Positions 1 to 8,785 of a stretch of DNA of 64,000 nt are shown piece after piece. The stretch comes from CAZJYI01 sp964550025 (GTDB lineage: Bacteria > Verrucomicrobiota > Kiritimatiellia > UBA8416 > CAYOBW01). The stretch's first letter is position 1. The number at the start of each line of letters is the position of its first letter. The stretch spans positions 11,288-75,287 of the forward strand of contig CAZJYI010000045.1 of NCBI GenBank assembly GCA_964550025.1, in the 5' to 3' direction. A model generated the notes under the pieces. The model worked only from the letters and a program-made list of their open reading frames with translations, did no database searches and was not told where the DNA came from. Position numbers and translations under genes: made by a program.

Positions 1-1898
1 ATCGGTCCGGCTCCGACCGAGGACACGAGAGGTTTCTCCTCCCCGCGTGCCGTCCGCTTCCACGCGGCGGGCGATCGCCGCATGAGCTCCGTGTAGGACT
101 GGTTGAACACGATGCCCCTGTCCCCGGACAGATTGGTCGCGGCGGTCTTTTTCCCGTGGTCGTGACACTTGATGCAATGGCGATCCAGCACGGGTTGTAC
201 TTCCGCGGCGTAGCTGAAGTTCCGGGGTGCGCCGTACCACCCGTCGAGCTTGTCGGGCTCGCGCCGAAGGGCGGCGGACGTGCCCGTACCGTGCTGAAGC
301 GGGGCACGATCGTATTCGTGGCACCCGACGCATCCCATGGCCTCGCCCGGTTGCAGCATTGTCCCGCTGCGCATGCTGTGGATCATCATCCCATCGGCAT
401 CCAGAAGCTGGAAGTAGAGAAAGCAGCCGGCCGGTGCTTCGAAGTAGGCTGACCCGTCCTCTTCCACCGGGACGGTCCCGAGAATGCGCTTGTGATTGTA
501 GTGGTTCCAGTTCAGCGCAACCGGGTGATGGCTGTCACCACTCCCGGGCGGAGCCCAGTCCCCGATGCCCTTGCGCGGAAAGGTCCGCTTGGAGGGCGCT
601 TGAACAACGCGCAGGTACCTGACGCTTCCGCGCTCTACGTTGTCCATGAACTCCCCCGTGTAGACATCCTGCACATAGAACGTCCCGCCCGATTTGGACA
701 GGTCGACACGGGAGGCGATTGACGGCGGGCGCGTACGGCGGACAACGGGCATGGGGTTGAAACATCCGGGTGGTTCGGCGTGCAGACAGGTTTCCTTGCC
801 GGAAGTCTCGACGGCGAAGATCCCCATATGCCGCCCCGGCGCGACCTGTCTCGAGCAGAGGAAGACGTCCCCGGAGAGCGGGTAGGGATGCTCGTACTTG
901 ATCTTGAGGCGTTTGAAGCTGTCGTAGGCGGCGCCGACGCGCTCTTCCTTGTCCCACACCGACATGAACGGGCGTATGTCTTTCGGCCAGCTTCGCACGA
1001 TGGGCTCCATGCCGTCCTGCCCCCGCGACGGGTCGCACACCACCATGGCGCCCCATCCCAAGAGGTGCGGCCCGGTGAAAACGGCTACGAAGTTGCCCGT
1101 GCCGGGGACCGCTCGCGCGTCCACGATCGTGCCCGGCTGCCACGCGTACCCGCCGTAGTAGAGCGCATGGTCCGTTCCGTCGGGATTCACGGTCCACAGC
1201 CCGTACGCGGACGCGAAGTGTTTGTCAACGTACTCCCACCGTGTATACAGGATGCGGCCGTCCGGCATGAGACTCGCGCGCCCCTCGAACTGCGTGTTGT
1301 AGCCGAGCTGGCGGATGTTGGAACCATCGCCGTTCATCCTGAACAGGTTGGCCATCAAGTGGCGTTGGCAGGGGATGTACTTCGGGTCGCGGGTCGAGCT
1401 GAAGACGATGGAATCGTCCGGCAGGTAGATCGGTTGTATGTCGGAAACGCGGGGGGCAAAGGTGAGCTGCTTCAAGCCGCCTCCCACTTGCCCCGGGCTT
1501 GCCGCGGGGTCGATGTCGATCTCGTACAGGTGGTAGTCGTCCTTGATGTCCCGGCGCATGGAGAAGAGGATCTTCCTGCCGTCGAAATGGACCTCGGGAT
1601 CACGGATGACCCCCGTGGGCGACTCGAGCACCGTCGTGACCTCGCCGCTGGACGGGTCGAGCAGTTTCAGTGCCGTACCGCCCCGGAAGCAGTGCGTGTT
1701 GACTTCGCCGGTCTGGTACATGGTGGCTTCCGTGCCGTGCTCGTTCCTGTACTGGTGCCGGCTCACGAACAGGATCGGGTTGGCGCCGACCAGCGGGGAA
1801 AAGCTCCCGTCTTCCTCCACGGCCGAGCAGACCAGCGCCGCTGAGAACACGGCCGCCCACAGTGTCGTCCGAAGACAAAGCCGTCGTCTCCTATTCAC
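1..1898 (-). CDS. HzsA-like di-haem c-type protein, partial (C-terminus off the left edge)
   Basis: About 632 residues are visible, reading from a GTG start at 1898 preceded by a GGAGAGG-type ribosome-binding site; the N-terminus (basic, then a hydrophobic core ending near CSAV) is a secretion signal. The frame then carries TolB-like repeats (for example DPEVHFDGRKILFS) and, toward the C-terminal half, two haem-attachment motifs: CVGCH near residue 523 and CIKCH near residue 575. This arrangement matches the proteins related to the hydrazine synthase alpha subunit that are common in Planctomycetota and Verrucomicrobia-like bacteria. Those relatives are not hydrazine synthases in organisms without anammox; their substrate is unknown. 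The rest of the gene lies outside the window. Apart from the GTG start the frame is uninterrupted, and the family call is confident while the reaction is not. Confidence 0.8.
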   Translation of the reverse strand, partial: MNRRRRLCLRTTLWAAVFSAALVCSAVEEDGSFSPLVGANPILFVSRHQYRNEHGTEATMYQTGEVNTHCFRGGTALKLLDPSSGEVTTVLESPTGVIRDPEVHFDGRKILFSMRRDIKDDYHLYEIDIDPAASPGQVGGGLKQLTFAPRVSDIQPIYLPDDSIVFSSTRDPKYIPCQRHLMANLFRMNGDGSNIRQLGYNTQFEGRASLMPDGRILYTRWEYVDKHFASAYGLWTVNPDGTDHALYYGGYAWQPGTIVDARAVPGTGNFVAVFTGPHLLGWGAMVVCDPSRGQDGMEPIVRSWPKDIRPFMSVWDKEERVGAAYDSFKRLKIKYEHPYPLSGDVFLCSRQVAPGRHMGIFAVETSGKETCLHAEPPGCFNPMPVVRRTRPPSIASRVDLSKSGGTFYVQDVYTGEFMDNVERGSVRYLRVVQAPSKRTFPRKGIGDWAPPGSGDSHHPVALNWNHYNHKRILGTVPVEEDGSAYFEAPAGCFLYFQLLDADGMMIHSMRSGTMLQPGEAMGCVGCHEYDRAPLQHGTGTSAALRREPDKLDGWYGAPRNFSYAAEVQPVLDRHCIKCHDHGKKTAATNLSGDRGIVFNQSYTELMRRSPAAWKRTARGEEKPLVSSVGAGP

Positions 1899-2029
1899 TC
1901 CGGTCCCCTCTCCCTGGTCGGCAACGGGCCGTTAGTCATCCGGTACTGTTGGAACCGCAACAGAGATAGCAGTTCAACGCACCGGATCACAAGGATGATC
2001 GCACCGCGGCAGCAATTCCCACTGCGCTG

Positions 2030-3421
2030 CTACTCGGACTGCCATCCGATCCGTACGGTCCCGAAACGGGCCACATTCCCGACGTGTGCCGCGTCATCCT
2101 GCATCTCGACGCGTTCCCAGTCTGCGTCGATCGGTGTGACGGTTTCGGGCGCCCCGGAAGCAACCCACGCCTGTTCCACCAGGCTCCCCGTGAACCTGAC
2201 GTCGTACGCGAGGCCGGAGTCGTTCCGCCGACGCACGAACTCCACCTTCAGACGCGGCGAACCCGGCACGTCACCAAACGACCAGCACGGCAGACCGTTG
2301 GTGCCGCTGCCGCCGACCATCAGGTTGTCGCCGTCGGGTTGCGTCGGGTCGAGGTTGAAGGCGTATTCGATGACGTTGAGCACGCCGTCTTGATCGTAGT
2401 CGCCGTCTTTTGCCGTGTTTGCCCCGGTCATCCCGCGCAACGTCACCCACTCGTCATACTTGTCGACCGCGATCGTGAAGTCGGCGAACGCCCATGACCC
2501 CCACATGTCACGGCCGTTCTTTGCTCGCACGAAAACGCGGTAGTCGCCCGCTTCCGACGGGAGGGGCACCCCGCGCTTGACGATCGACTCGACCGTGGCA
2601 TCGAACACGAAATCGTCCGCCTGCATGGGCCAGGTCCCCAGCGTGGGTTCCGTGTCCGTGCTCGTGCCCAGTCCGCACTCTGCCGCGGCCACCGTGACGG
2701 GCGGCAGCACTTCGAAGGGAATCGCGTGGGACGGCCCCCAGATGCCGGCGCTGTTCTTCGCCCGGACATGCAACGTATGATTGCCGTAGGAGAGTCCGTT
2801 GATCGGCACGGTGGCCGTGACGGCCTCGTGGATGAAATCGAACCAGCCGTCCCGGGCCTGCAACGCGGTGCCGTTGCCTTCGCCGGGGTCGCTATCGATG
2901 TAGTACTCCGCTTCGATGACCGCCGTCCTCTGGTAGACGTAGAGGAGTACCGGCGGACACGTTCCCCAAACGCCGCCGGACCGCTTGGCGCGCACGTAGA
3001 CCATGTGCGGGCCGGGTTTCAGGCCCGTCGTATCCAGGGTCACTTGCCCCGTCTCGCGTGTACCGTCATAGCTGCCGTCTACCGGGGGCATGGGCGTGGC
3101 ATTGCCCTGTCCGGGATCAGTGTCGACGTAGTACTCCATGGCCGAGATCGTGTCGGACAGGGCCGCGCTACCGACAAAGAGACTCGCGCAAGCCATTGCG
3201 GCGCAGAACAGCCGCTCTATTCGCCATCCCGGACGCCAGGGTCTCTCCCTCTGACGCCTACAGGGGGACGGACGGCGTGAAAGCCGTCCCTCCGGCGCAA
3301 AGAAACGGCGTCTCTCGTAGCGTGGAGGGTCGGGTTCCACCCCGACCGTGCCCGTGAACCGCCACGAGAGAAGACCATGCTCCGGACTCATGCCGCATGC
3401 TGTGTTCGCTGACAACATCAT
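2030..3421 (-). CDS. Secreted protein with three ~85-residue repeats and DxDG/C-terminal module
   Basis: The predicted protein has 463 residues. Residues ~90-340 hold three related modules, two of which begin with an EYY(V/I)D(T/S)DPG(Q/E)GN motif and end in a VRAK-(S/N)-GVWG or GIWG beta-strand. A DQDGVLNVIEYAFNLDP calcium-type motif follows, then a ~90-residue C-terminal module of a type common in secreted Verrucomicrobia-like proteins. The ATG at 3421 has a very strong AGGAGGTGA site and lies 8 bases downstream of the preceding gene, so the pair is probably translationally coupled. The signal-peptide core (LFCAAMACASLFVGSAALS) does not begin until about residue 68; the intervening stretch is palindromic repeat DNA read in frame. 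An alternative start at 3196 lacks a basic n-region. Function is unknown; a surface or polymer-binding role is only a guess. Confidence 0.75.
   Translation of the reverse strand: MMLSANTACGMSPEHGLLSWRFTGTVGVEPDPPRYERRRFFAPEGRLSRRPSPCRRQRERPWRPGWRIERLFCAAMACASLFVGSAALSDTISAMEYYVDTDPGQGNATPMPPVDGSYDGTRETGQVTLDTTGLKPGPHMVYVRAKRSGGVWGTCPPVLLYVYQRTAVIEAEYYIDSDPGEGNGTALQARDGWFDFIHEAVTATVPINGLSYGNHTLHVRAKNSAGIWGPSHAIPFEVLPPVTVAAAECGLGTSTDTEPTLGTWPMQADDFVFDATVESIVKRGVPLPSEAGDYRVFVRAKNGRDMWGSWAFADFTIAVDKYDEWVTLRGMTGANTAKDGDYDQDGVLNVIEYAFNLDPTQPDGDNLMVGGSGTNGLPCWSFGDVPGSPRLKVEFVRRRNDSGLAYDVRFTGSLVEQAWVASGAPETVTPIDADWERVEMQDDAAHVGNVARFGTVRIGWQSE
3270..3347. repeat. Palindromic repeat pair inside the 5' end of a coding sequence
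   Basis: Two perfect 7-bp stems occur: GGACGGC/GCCGTCC at 3270-3289 and GGTCGGG/CCCGACC at 3328-3347. A GTAG lies just before the second stem (3317-3320) and a CTAC just before the first (3258-3261). Very similar words (ACCCGACCCTCCACG, GGAGGGACGGCT) recur in the intergenic region 8465-8785, so this is a dispersed element. It is translated in frame by the gene at 2030-3421. Confidence 0.7.
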
Positions 3422-3428
3422 TCACCTC

Positions 3429-4382
3429 CTATTCCGTCGTGGCGGTGGCACGGATCGTGATCGTCCCGCCGGGCCTGACCTGGGGCGGATCGACCGTCAC
3501 GTTCTCCACGGTCGGTCCCGTAAAGGGGTCCCGCCACCAGTTGGCGGCCTCGTCTCCCCCGTAGGCGCCCATGTCGTTGCGGGAGCCGTCCGGGTCGTTG
3601 TAGAACGTTGCCGGATGCCCCTTGTTCACGCAGGGAGAGGCCTGGCTCGTGAAGCGGTAGTGCTTGACCGGGTCGATCGAGGGATTCGTCTGAATCGTGT
3701 CGGGACCGGAACTGTCATTGGAGCCATATGTGCCGCTCGTGTTTGCGTATACGCAGTTGTAGTTGCCGAAAACTGTGGTGCCGAAAAGATCGTGGTCGTC
3801 AAACCCCAGACGGCCGTTCCTGTATATGATGTTGTTACACACGGAAGACAACGTCCCTTTCCTGCTGACGGCAGCGATGCCGTCGCCACCGTTGTCGGCC
3901 GAGATGTTGTTGAGCACCCTGACGGTGGCCGGCACGGCGGCGCCGATGCTGATTCCGTGGCTGGAATTGCCCGCGGCAACGCAATGAGAGACCTTCGTGT
4001 TGCCGCCATCCGTATTGATGAATACGCCCTCCACGAACCCCTGAATCCGGAATCCACACAGCGTCACGTTCTTGTTTCCGGTCAGCGTGACGCCGATACC
4101 GGTGCCGTCGGGCGACTGGATGACGGTGACCTCCGGCCCCCGCAGCGCCCGCAATGTGATGCCGGAAATCGTGATGATCTCTTCGTAGATTCCGGGATGG
4201 ACGAGAATGGTGTCACCATCGCCCGCGGCCGTCACGGCCGCCCCGATGGTCCTGTACGTGGCGCCCGGGTCGTTCTGGTTCACTTCGAGCGTGGCCTGGG
4301 CGTGTACCCGACCTGCACAAGTCACAAGTGCGGCGGCTGCCATGCAGACAACCATGTGATTACGAATACGTTTCGTTTCCAT
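3429..4382 (-). CDS. Secreted right-handed beta-helix (pectate-lyase-like fold) protein
   Basis: This 317-residue protein opens with a clear signal peptide (METKRIRNHM, then a hydrophobic core ending GRVHAQA). Residues ~35-110 contain the sequence TYRTIGAAV...GDTILVHPGIYEE, the hallmark of DUF1565/NosD-type beta-helix proteins. Short repeated strands follow, with a typical late motif SPCVNKGHPA...DPDGSRNDMGAYGG, and a short C-terminal Ig-like strand region ends in TATTE. An AGGAGG site sits 7 bases upstream of the ATG. No catalytic residues of polysaccharide lyases can be assigned, so it may be a binding or surface protein rather than an enzyme. The downstream gene starts 8 bases after its stop. 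Confidence 0.85.
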   Translation of the reverse strand: METKRIRNHMVVCMAAAALVTCAGRVHAQATLEVNQNDPGATYRTIGAAVTAAGDGDTILVHPGIYEEIITISGITLRALRGPEVTVIQSPDGTGIGVTLTGNKNVTLCGFRIQGFVEGVFINTDGGNTKVSHCVAAGNSSHGISIGAAVPATVRVLNNISADNGGDGIAAVSRKGTLSSVCNNIIYRNGRLGFDDHDLFGTTVFGNYNCVYANTSGTYGSNDSSGPDTIQTNPSIDPVKHYRFTSQASPCVNKGHPATFYNDPDGSRNDMGAYGGDEAANWWRDPFTGPTVENVTVDPPQVRPGGTITIRATATTE

Positions 4383-4596
4383 TGTTACAACCTCCTACTC
4401 AATCCGTTTCCTCAAGAACAGTCGCTGATACCTCCAAGAAACAACTCATCGATTCATCCCGGTGGGCTTTCCTCCTTTGTCTTCTCGGCTTTCCCGTCTT
4501 CGTCTCCCGCGCGCGGGGAGTCGTACATTCACCAGGTACTAGACGGTTGAGCCGGGAATCCTGCAAAAGAAGTCAGGATTATCTGCGGGAGGAGTT

Positions 4597-7032
4597 TCAG
4601 GGATGGCGTGGGCGTCCCGTGACGCGCACGTTATCGACGTAGACCGGTCCGCCACCGGAAAAGCCGCCGATGAACAGGCGACCGCCGCGCCAGTTCTCCG
4701 ATCGCTCGGAAAACGTCCAGCGGCGTTCGCCGTTGAGGTACAGGCTGGCGAGATCGTCTGCGCCGAGCTCCAACCTCACCGTGTTCCACGTGCCGGGCTT
4801 GAAAGCTCTGTCGAACGCCATCGTCTGGCCTTCGTGCCGCCCGTCGTTGATAGAGGCTTTCAACAGTCGTTCGCCGCTGGACGCTTGGATGACCGCGCGT
4901 GCCGCGTGGCGACCGAAGTCATCGACACCGGGGGTAAGCGTTCGCGTTATCCCCATAAACACATCCTGGTACGGGGCGCGTGCCCCTTCGATCAGAACAT
5001 CGGCCTGAATGGCCGCGGACTCGAGGTCCCGGAGCGAAATGGCGCCCAGGTAGGGACGAACGGAGCCCTGGTGTCCGGCGTTGCTGGGGCGCAGGGCGGG
5101 GCCGGGATTGCCGGTCGGAACGATCGTAGGCGCCACGCCACGGGCTTCGCTGTATAGCTGCCAGTGTTCGTTCGGGAGCTCCGTCACCCCGTCCCAGCCC
5201 TCCTCGAACAGGACCGCGTGGCCCTTCGGCAGCGGATCGAGCGACAGGACGGTCAGGTCATCGAATTCCGCTCTTGAGTTATGGAAGTTGGACCTGTGGA
5301 CCGTAAGGCCGATCGTTCCGGCAAGAATCGGGTTGCGGGGGTCGGTGGCTCGCAGTATCTCACGCCCGTCGATAAAGGCTGCCATTCTGTTTCCGGTCAC
5401 ATCAACGCGCACGCGATAGGTGGTGCCGGTCGAAAGCGAGGAAGGAACCGGATCTCCAATCATCCTCGATCCGAAACAGTAGGTTGGCACACCGTACCCC
5501 TCCAGGGGCAGGTGCGAGGTGAACCGTGCGTCGCCCCATCGTGTCGCTTCCTTTGGGGCTGGGACCATCATGCGTGTCCTGCGGAACACCTTGGCAAAGG
5601 CAATTGTAGGCTTGTCGGCTTCGTCGGCCGGATTCCGGCAAAGCACCCCCAGACGATACCCGGTATCCGAATCGGTACGCCTGAAGAGCAGGTCGATGCT
5701 GCCGTAGTGGACGGTCACGCTGAATCGAACGGAGTAGTTGGTCCACGGGCGGTAGTCGAGAAATGCGGCGGAATGAACATAGGGGTCGGGCATCAAGGCC
5801 TCTAGCTTCCCGGCCCGCTGCCGCCACCATCCGTTCGTGGTGGACCATCCCGCCGGCAGGTCCGGCCCCCCGTCGAACGTCTCGCGCAGGAGCGTACGGC
5901 CGGGTACCCACACGGTCGGGAGTGGGGCGGACTGCGGCGGTTGCGCAAACGCGCCGGGAGACTCGGAACGAGCCGTCCAGAGGCGGTGCACGGCAGCGCC
6001 GCCGCCGAGCGCGGCCAGCAGGATGCCCATGGCAGCGGCGGTTTTGCGCCATGACGGTCGCCGCACACGTGTCCCGCGTGAGCCGAGGGGGCGTTTCCCC
6101 CTCTCGACCCGGTCGAGATCGGCCAGGACATCCGACATCTCCGCGTAGCGGTCCCGGAGGCGTCTTTCCATGGCGCATTCGGAGATGTAGGCAAGATCTC
6201 TGTCGGCATCCGGGTTGGCGGTCAGAACCGGAACCGGCGGCCCCGCTCGAACCTGCATGAGAACGCCGTCGACCGACGGTCCCTGGTAGGGGGGCGTCCC
6301 GGTGAGCATCTCGTAGAGCATGGCGCCGAATGCATAGATGTCACACCGGGTGTCTTCGGCCTTCCCTTCGGCCACGGCGGGCGACATGTAGTGAGGTGTG
6401 CCTTCGCGCTGGGGCTCGCGGACATCGACGTGGGTGTCGTTGAAAACCGTTCGCAGCAGCCCGAAGTCCGTCAGGTAGGCCTTGCCGTCGTCATCGATCA
6501 GGACGTTGGCCGGTTTGAGATCGCGATGAATGATGCCTCTGGCGTGTGCACAGACGAGGGCGCCCGCGACTTGACGGGCAATGCCGAGGGCTTCGGGCAC
6601 CGGGAGGGATCCGCCCGGGTTCAGGCGCGACCGCAAACTGCCTCCGCGGATGTAGGGCATCACGTAGTAGGGGACGTCCGCGGGGGGCGGGATACGCAAC
6701 ACTCTCAGGATCGCGGGATGCGACAGGCGTGACATATGGCTGGCCTCGGTGCGGAAACGGCGAACGAGGTCAGGGTGTTGAACCCACTCCGGCAGGAGCG
6801 TCTTCACCGCGAGCTCCTCACCACTGTCCGCGTCCCTGGCGAGCAGGACGATCCCCATCCCCCCCGAACCGATGACACGCAGGATGTCGTAGTCGTCGAG
6901 TTGCCCGACCAGTCCCGGTCTGACCGGCGGTTGCAGGATACCCGCCGCCACAAGCCGGCTTACCGGGTCCTGGCTGAACGTCGAGGCCCCGGGCGGCTTC
7001 TCTCCCGGAGGCACGTCACCTCGAGCCGCCAT
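4597..7032 (-). CDS. Transmembrane Ser/Thr protein kinase with extracytoplasmic jelly-roll domains
   Basis: Residues ~48-310 form a Hanks-type kinase: glycine loop GSGGMG (55-60), invariant Lys in AVKTL (77), HRDLKPAN (169-176) and DFG (189-191). The usual APE/SPE glutamate of the P+1 loop is replaced by Ala (MSPAVAEG), which is unusual in an otherwise intact kinase. A proline/arginine linker leads to one transmembrane helix near residues 330-350. The ~460-residue outer part contains two concanavalin-like beta-sandwich domains (around 375-590 and 605-810), similar to LamG or DUF1080-type modules. The start overlaps the end of the upstream frame-disrupted gene by 17 bases, and an ECF sigma gene lies just beyond, forming a sigma/partner/kinase cluster typical of planctomycete-like signalling. 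It probably relays an outside carbohydrate or surface signal. Confidence 0.88.
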   Translation of the reverse strand: MAARGDVPPGEKPPGASTFSQDPVSRLVAAGILQPPVRPGLVGQLDDYDILRVIGSGGMGIVLLARDADSGEELAVKTLLPEWVQHPDLVRRFRTEASHMSRLSHPAILRVLRIPPPADVPYYVMPYIRGGSLRSRLNPGGSLPVPEALGIARQVAGALVCAHARGIIHRDLKPANVLIDDDGKAYLTDFGLLRTVFNDTHVDVREPQREGTPHYMSPAVAEGKAEDTRCDIYAFGAMLYEMLTGTPPYQGPSVDGVLMQVRAGPPVPVLTANPDADRDLAYISECAMERRLRDRYAEMSDVLADLDRVERGKRPLGSRGTRVRRPSWRKTAAAMGILLAALGGGAAVHRLWTARSESPGAFAQPPQSAPLPTVWVPGRTLLRETFDGGPDLPAGWSTTNGWWRQRAGKLEALMPDPYVHSAAFLDYRPWTNYSVRFSVTVHYGSIDLLFRRTDSDTGYRLGVLCRNPADEADKPTIAFAKVFRRTRMMVPAPKEATRWGDARFTSHLPLEGYGVPTYCFGSRMIGDPVPSSLSTGTTYRVRVDVTGNRMAAFIDGREILRATDPRNPILAGTIGLTVHRSNFHNSRAEFDDLTVLSLDPLPKGHAVLFEEGWDGVTELPNEHWQLYSEARGVAPTIVPTGNPGPALRPSNAGHQGSVRPYLGAISLRDLESAAIQADVLIEGARAPYQDVFMGITRTLTPGVDDFGRHAARAVIQASSGERLLKASINDGRHEGQTMAFDRAFKPGTWNTVRLELGADDLASLYLNGERRWTFSERSENWRGGRLFIGGFSGGGPVYVDNVRVTGRPRHP

Positions 7033-7602
7033 CGTTCACTCCTTCCGGTAGCGTTGCATCGTTCGCCGCGCGGGAGGGGGCGCGACGGTGCTCGAGCTCG
7101 TCTCGTGCCTTCCGCAGAATACCGGCGATCTCCGGCTCTATCCACTCACGCGCCATGGCCCACGCAATCCCCCGTGCCAGGTCATCGTCCGTCAGACGGG
7201 TCATGCGGTCGTGGCCGTGCAGTAGTGCGACGGCGAGCGTGGCGTAGTACACAACCGCCGCTACGTCGTGCGGCAGGTATGACGCCTGCCCGATCATGTG
7301 GAGTTTGGCAAAATCCTTCACGATTCGCAGCAACTGAAGGGGGGGGACGGATGATGCAATACGTCTCCGAAGCTCTTCAGAATCAGCCCCTTTGCGCCGC
7401 ACAGGGTCTTGAGGCGCTGGGCATCCACACGGCCGACAGCCTCCAGGTCCACAAGGAGTGGCGCCGACAACTGGTGCCGCAACACTTCTCCAAGCTCGTC
7501 GGCGGGCCACGTCTCCGCGACCGATTCCGTGTCCTCAAGAGCGATGATCGATGCAAGATCACCGGCGCTGCAAGCAGAGGCCCTGTTCCGGCTATCGTTC
7601 AT
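7016..7602 (-). pseudogene. Kinase/sigma-linked small protein, split by a frameshift in a C8 tract
   Basis: The start (MNDSRNRASACSA, 7602) opens a frame that stops at 7318 after HHPSPPFSCCES. The natural continuation (PLQLLRIVKDFAKLHMIG... through RAPSRAANDATLPEG) is in another frame and ends at 7016. The switch falls at a run of eight C on the coding strand (7339-7346); nine would restore one protein of about 195 residues. The join then reads HPSPPLQLLRIVKDFAK without interruption, which is why I treat it as one gene. From memory, similar small proteins occur beside Ser/Thr kinases and ECF sigma factors in planctomycete-like genomes; no enzymatic motif is visible. It may be a sequencing or assembly slip, a true mutation, or a slippery contingency tract. 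Confidence 0.65.
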
Positions 7603-7645
7603 TCAACCGTCCTTCCTGCGGCAAGCATAGGTTGCGGGGGGCCAG

Positions 7646-8464
7646 CTACACCGGATGACCTTCCGTCGGAGCCGTCTCCCGTTCAGTACTATGCAAAGCG
7701 GGAGCATTTCCTGCGTGGATGATGCCGAGAATCCTCTTCAACTCGCATATTTCCCTATCCACGTCATCGGTCTCCGCAACCGTCTCCTGGATGACGTCGC
7801 GCAAGGTGCGGCGGAACATGCGCTTCGCCGTAACCAGGGCGTTCATGGCCTGCGTCGGCGAATCGATGCCCAGCGTAGAGACCAAATCCTCATAGCGAGG
7901 TGGACGCGAACCGTCGAGAAACGGGTCCAGAAGGCGGCGCGAGAATACATCCCAAATCAACATCCGGTTCTTTCGGCGGCACTCGCTGTGCATCCGCTCG
8001 ATGGTCTGATCGACGATGTGTCGGGCCCATTCGACGTTGAATGTGTCGTCAAAGGTCAATCCCCCGGCAAGGGTGTCCCTGTTCTCGTCCAGACGGAAAG
8101 CGTGTTGGTCAAGCGCCGCCCGTTTTGCGGCGTTGCGCTTGCGCTGTTCGCCCAACACGAAGTACTTGAGACTCCTGAGGAGATAGTTGCGCAGGCGGCC
8201 TTTCGAGCTGTCCGCGCGCGCGAGGACCGAGTTCGGCGTCAGGAGCTGGCCGGCAACGAACGACTGGAGGATGTCGTCCGCATCGTGAGGTGCAAGGCGA
8301 AAGAACGTCCTGAGGTGGTTCTTCAGCACGGGCAAGTACTGGGTCAGCAGTTCTTCCAGTGCCTGCCGGCAGGCCTCTTCGTCGTCGCCTCGGGCCCGCG
8401 ACACAAGCGACCATCGCGTTTCAGGCATTGTGAGCATAACGTGAAGAAAAGTAGGGCAGGCCAC
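7646..8464 (-). CDS. ECF-type RNA polymerase sigma factor of a kinase-linked group
   Basis: The 272-residue product contains the signature TRWSLVSRARG near residue 17, followed by a sigma-2-like helical region (LEELLTQYLPVLKNHLR...DADDILQSFV). A region-4-like segment lies near residues 185-230 (PRYEDLVSTLGIDSPTQAMNALVTAKRMFRRTLRDVI). The DAxDxxQ-F segment corresponds to the core-binding DAEDLTQ of the planctomycete/Verrucomicrobia sigma group that is encoded next to Ser/Thr kinases. The likeliest start is MPETRW, 12 codons after the first Met. No anti-sigma factor with a zinc motif is adjacent, consistent with control by the neighbouring kinase instead. Confidence 0.85.
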   Translation of the reverse strand: MACPTFLHVMLTMPETRWSLVSRARGDDEEACRQALEELLTQYLPVLKNHLRTFFRLAPHDADDILQSFVAGQLLTPNSVLARADSSKGRLRNYLLRSLKYFVLGEQRKRNAAKRAALDQHAFRLDENRDTLAGGLTFDDTFNVEWARHIVDQTIERMHSECRRKNRMLIWDVFSRRLLDPFLDGSRPPRYEDLVSTLGIDSPTQAMNALVTAKRMFRRTLRDVIQETVAETDDVDREICELKRILGIIHAGNAPALHSTERETAPTEGHPV

Positions 8465-8785
8465 AAGGGAACGTCAACCGTCTTCTGTCCGCATGGTGGC
8501 ACCGTTTGGCAGTTCTGGCTCACGGTCGGGGTGCCGTGCCACAGGCAGGTCCGCCTGCGGCGGATAACCCGACCCTCCACGAGAGTAAGAACGCCGGTTT
8601 TGTGTCCTGGAGGGACGGCTGCCCTCCTACGCGGGGCTTCGGCGGACACGCCACGCCGTCCATCCCCGCGGAAGGGCCAAAAGAAAAGACAATGCACTGC
8701 CCGTCGCGCTACGCCAATCGGATTGCCTTTCTCCTCACGTTCTGCTAATATTGCTGACTGTCTGTATTCCAAAATCGGCTGGTAA
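8465..8785. other. Intergenic region with dispersed palindromes
   Basis: This 321-base stretch separates the divergently read sigma-factor and giant surface-protein genes, so it should carry both promoters. It contains a stem at 8609-8627 (GGAGGG/CCCTCC) followed by CTAC, which on the minus strand reads as a GTAG-headed hairpin. It also contains words shared with the repeat at 3270-3347. No credible gene was seen. Confidence 0.5.

Noticed and set aside
4557..4580. AATCCTG/CAGGATT hairpin after the kinase gene as a terminator
   Set aside because: Only a 7-bp stem and no T-run on the minus strand; too weak to call.
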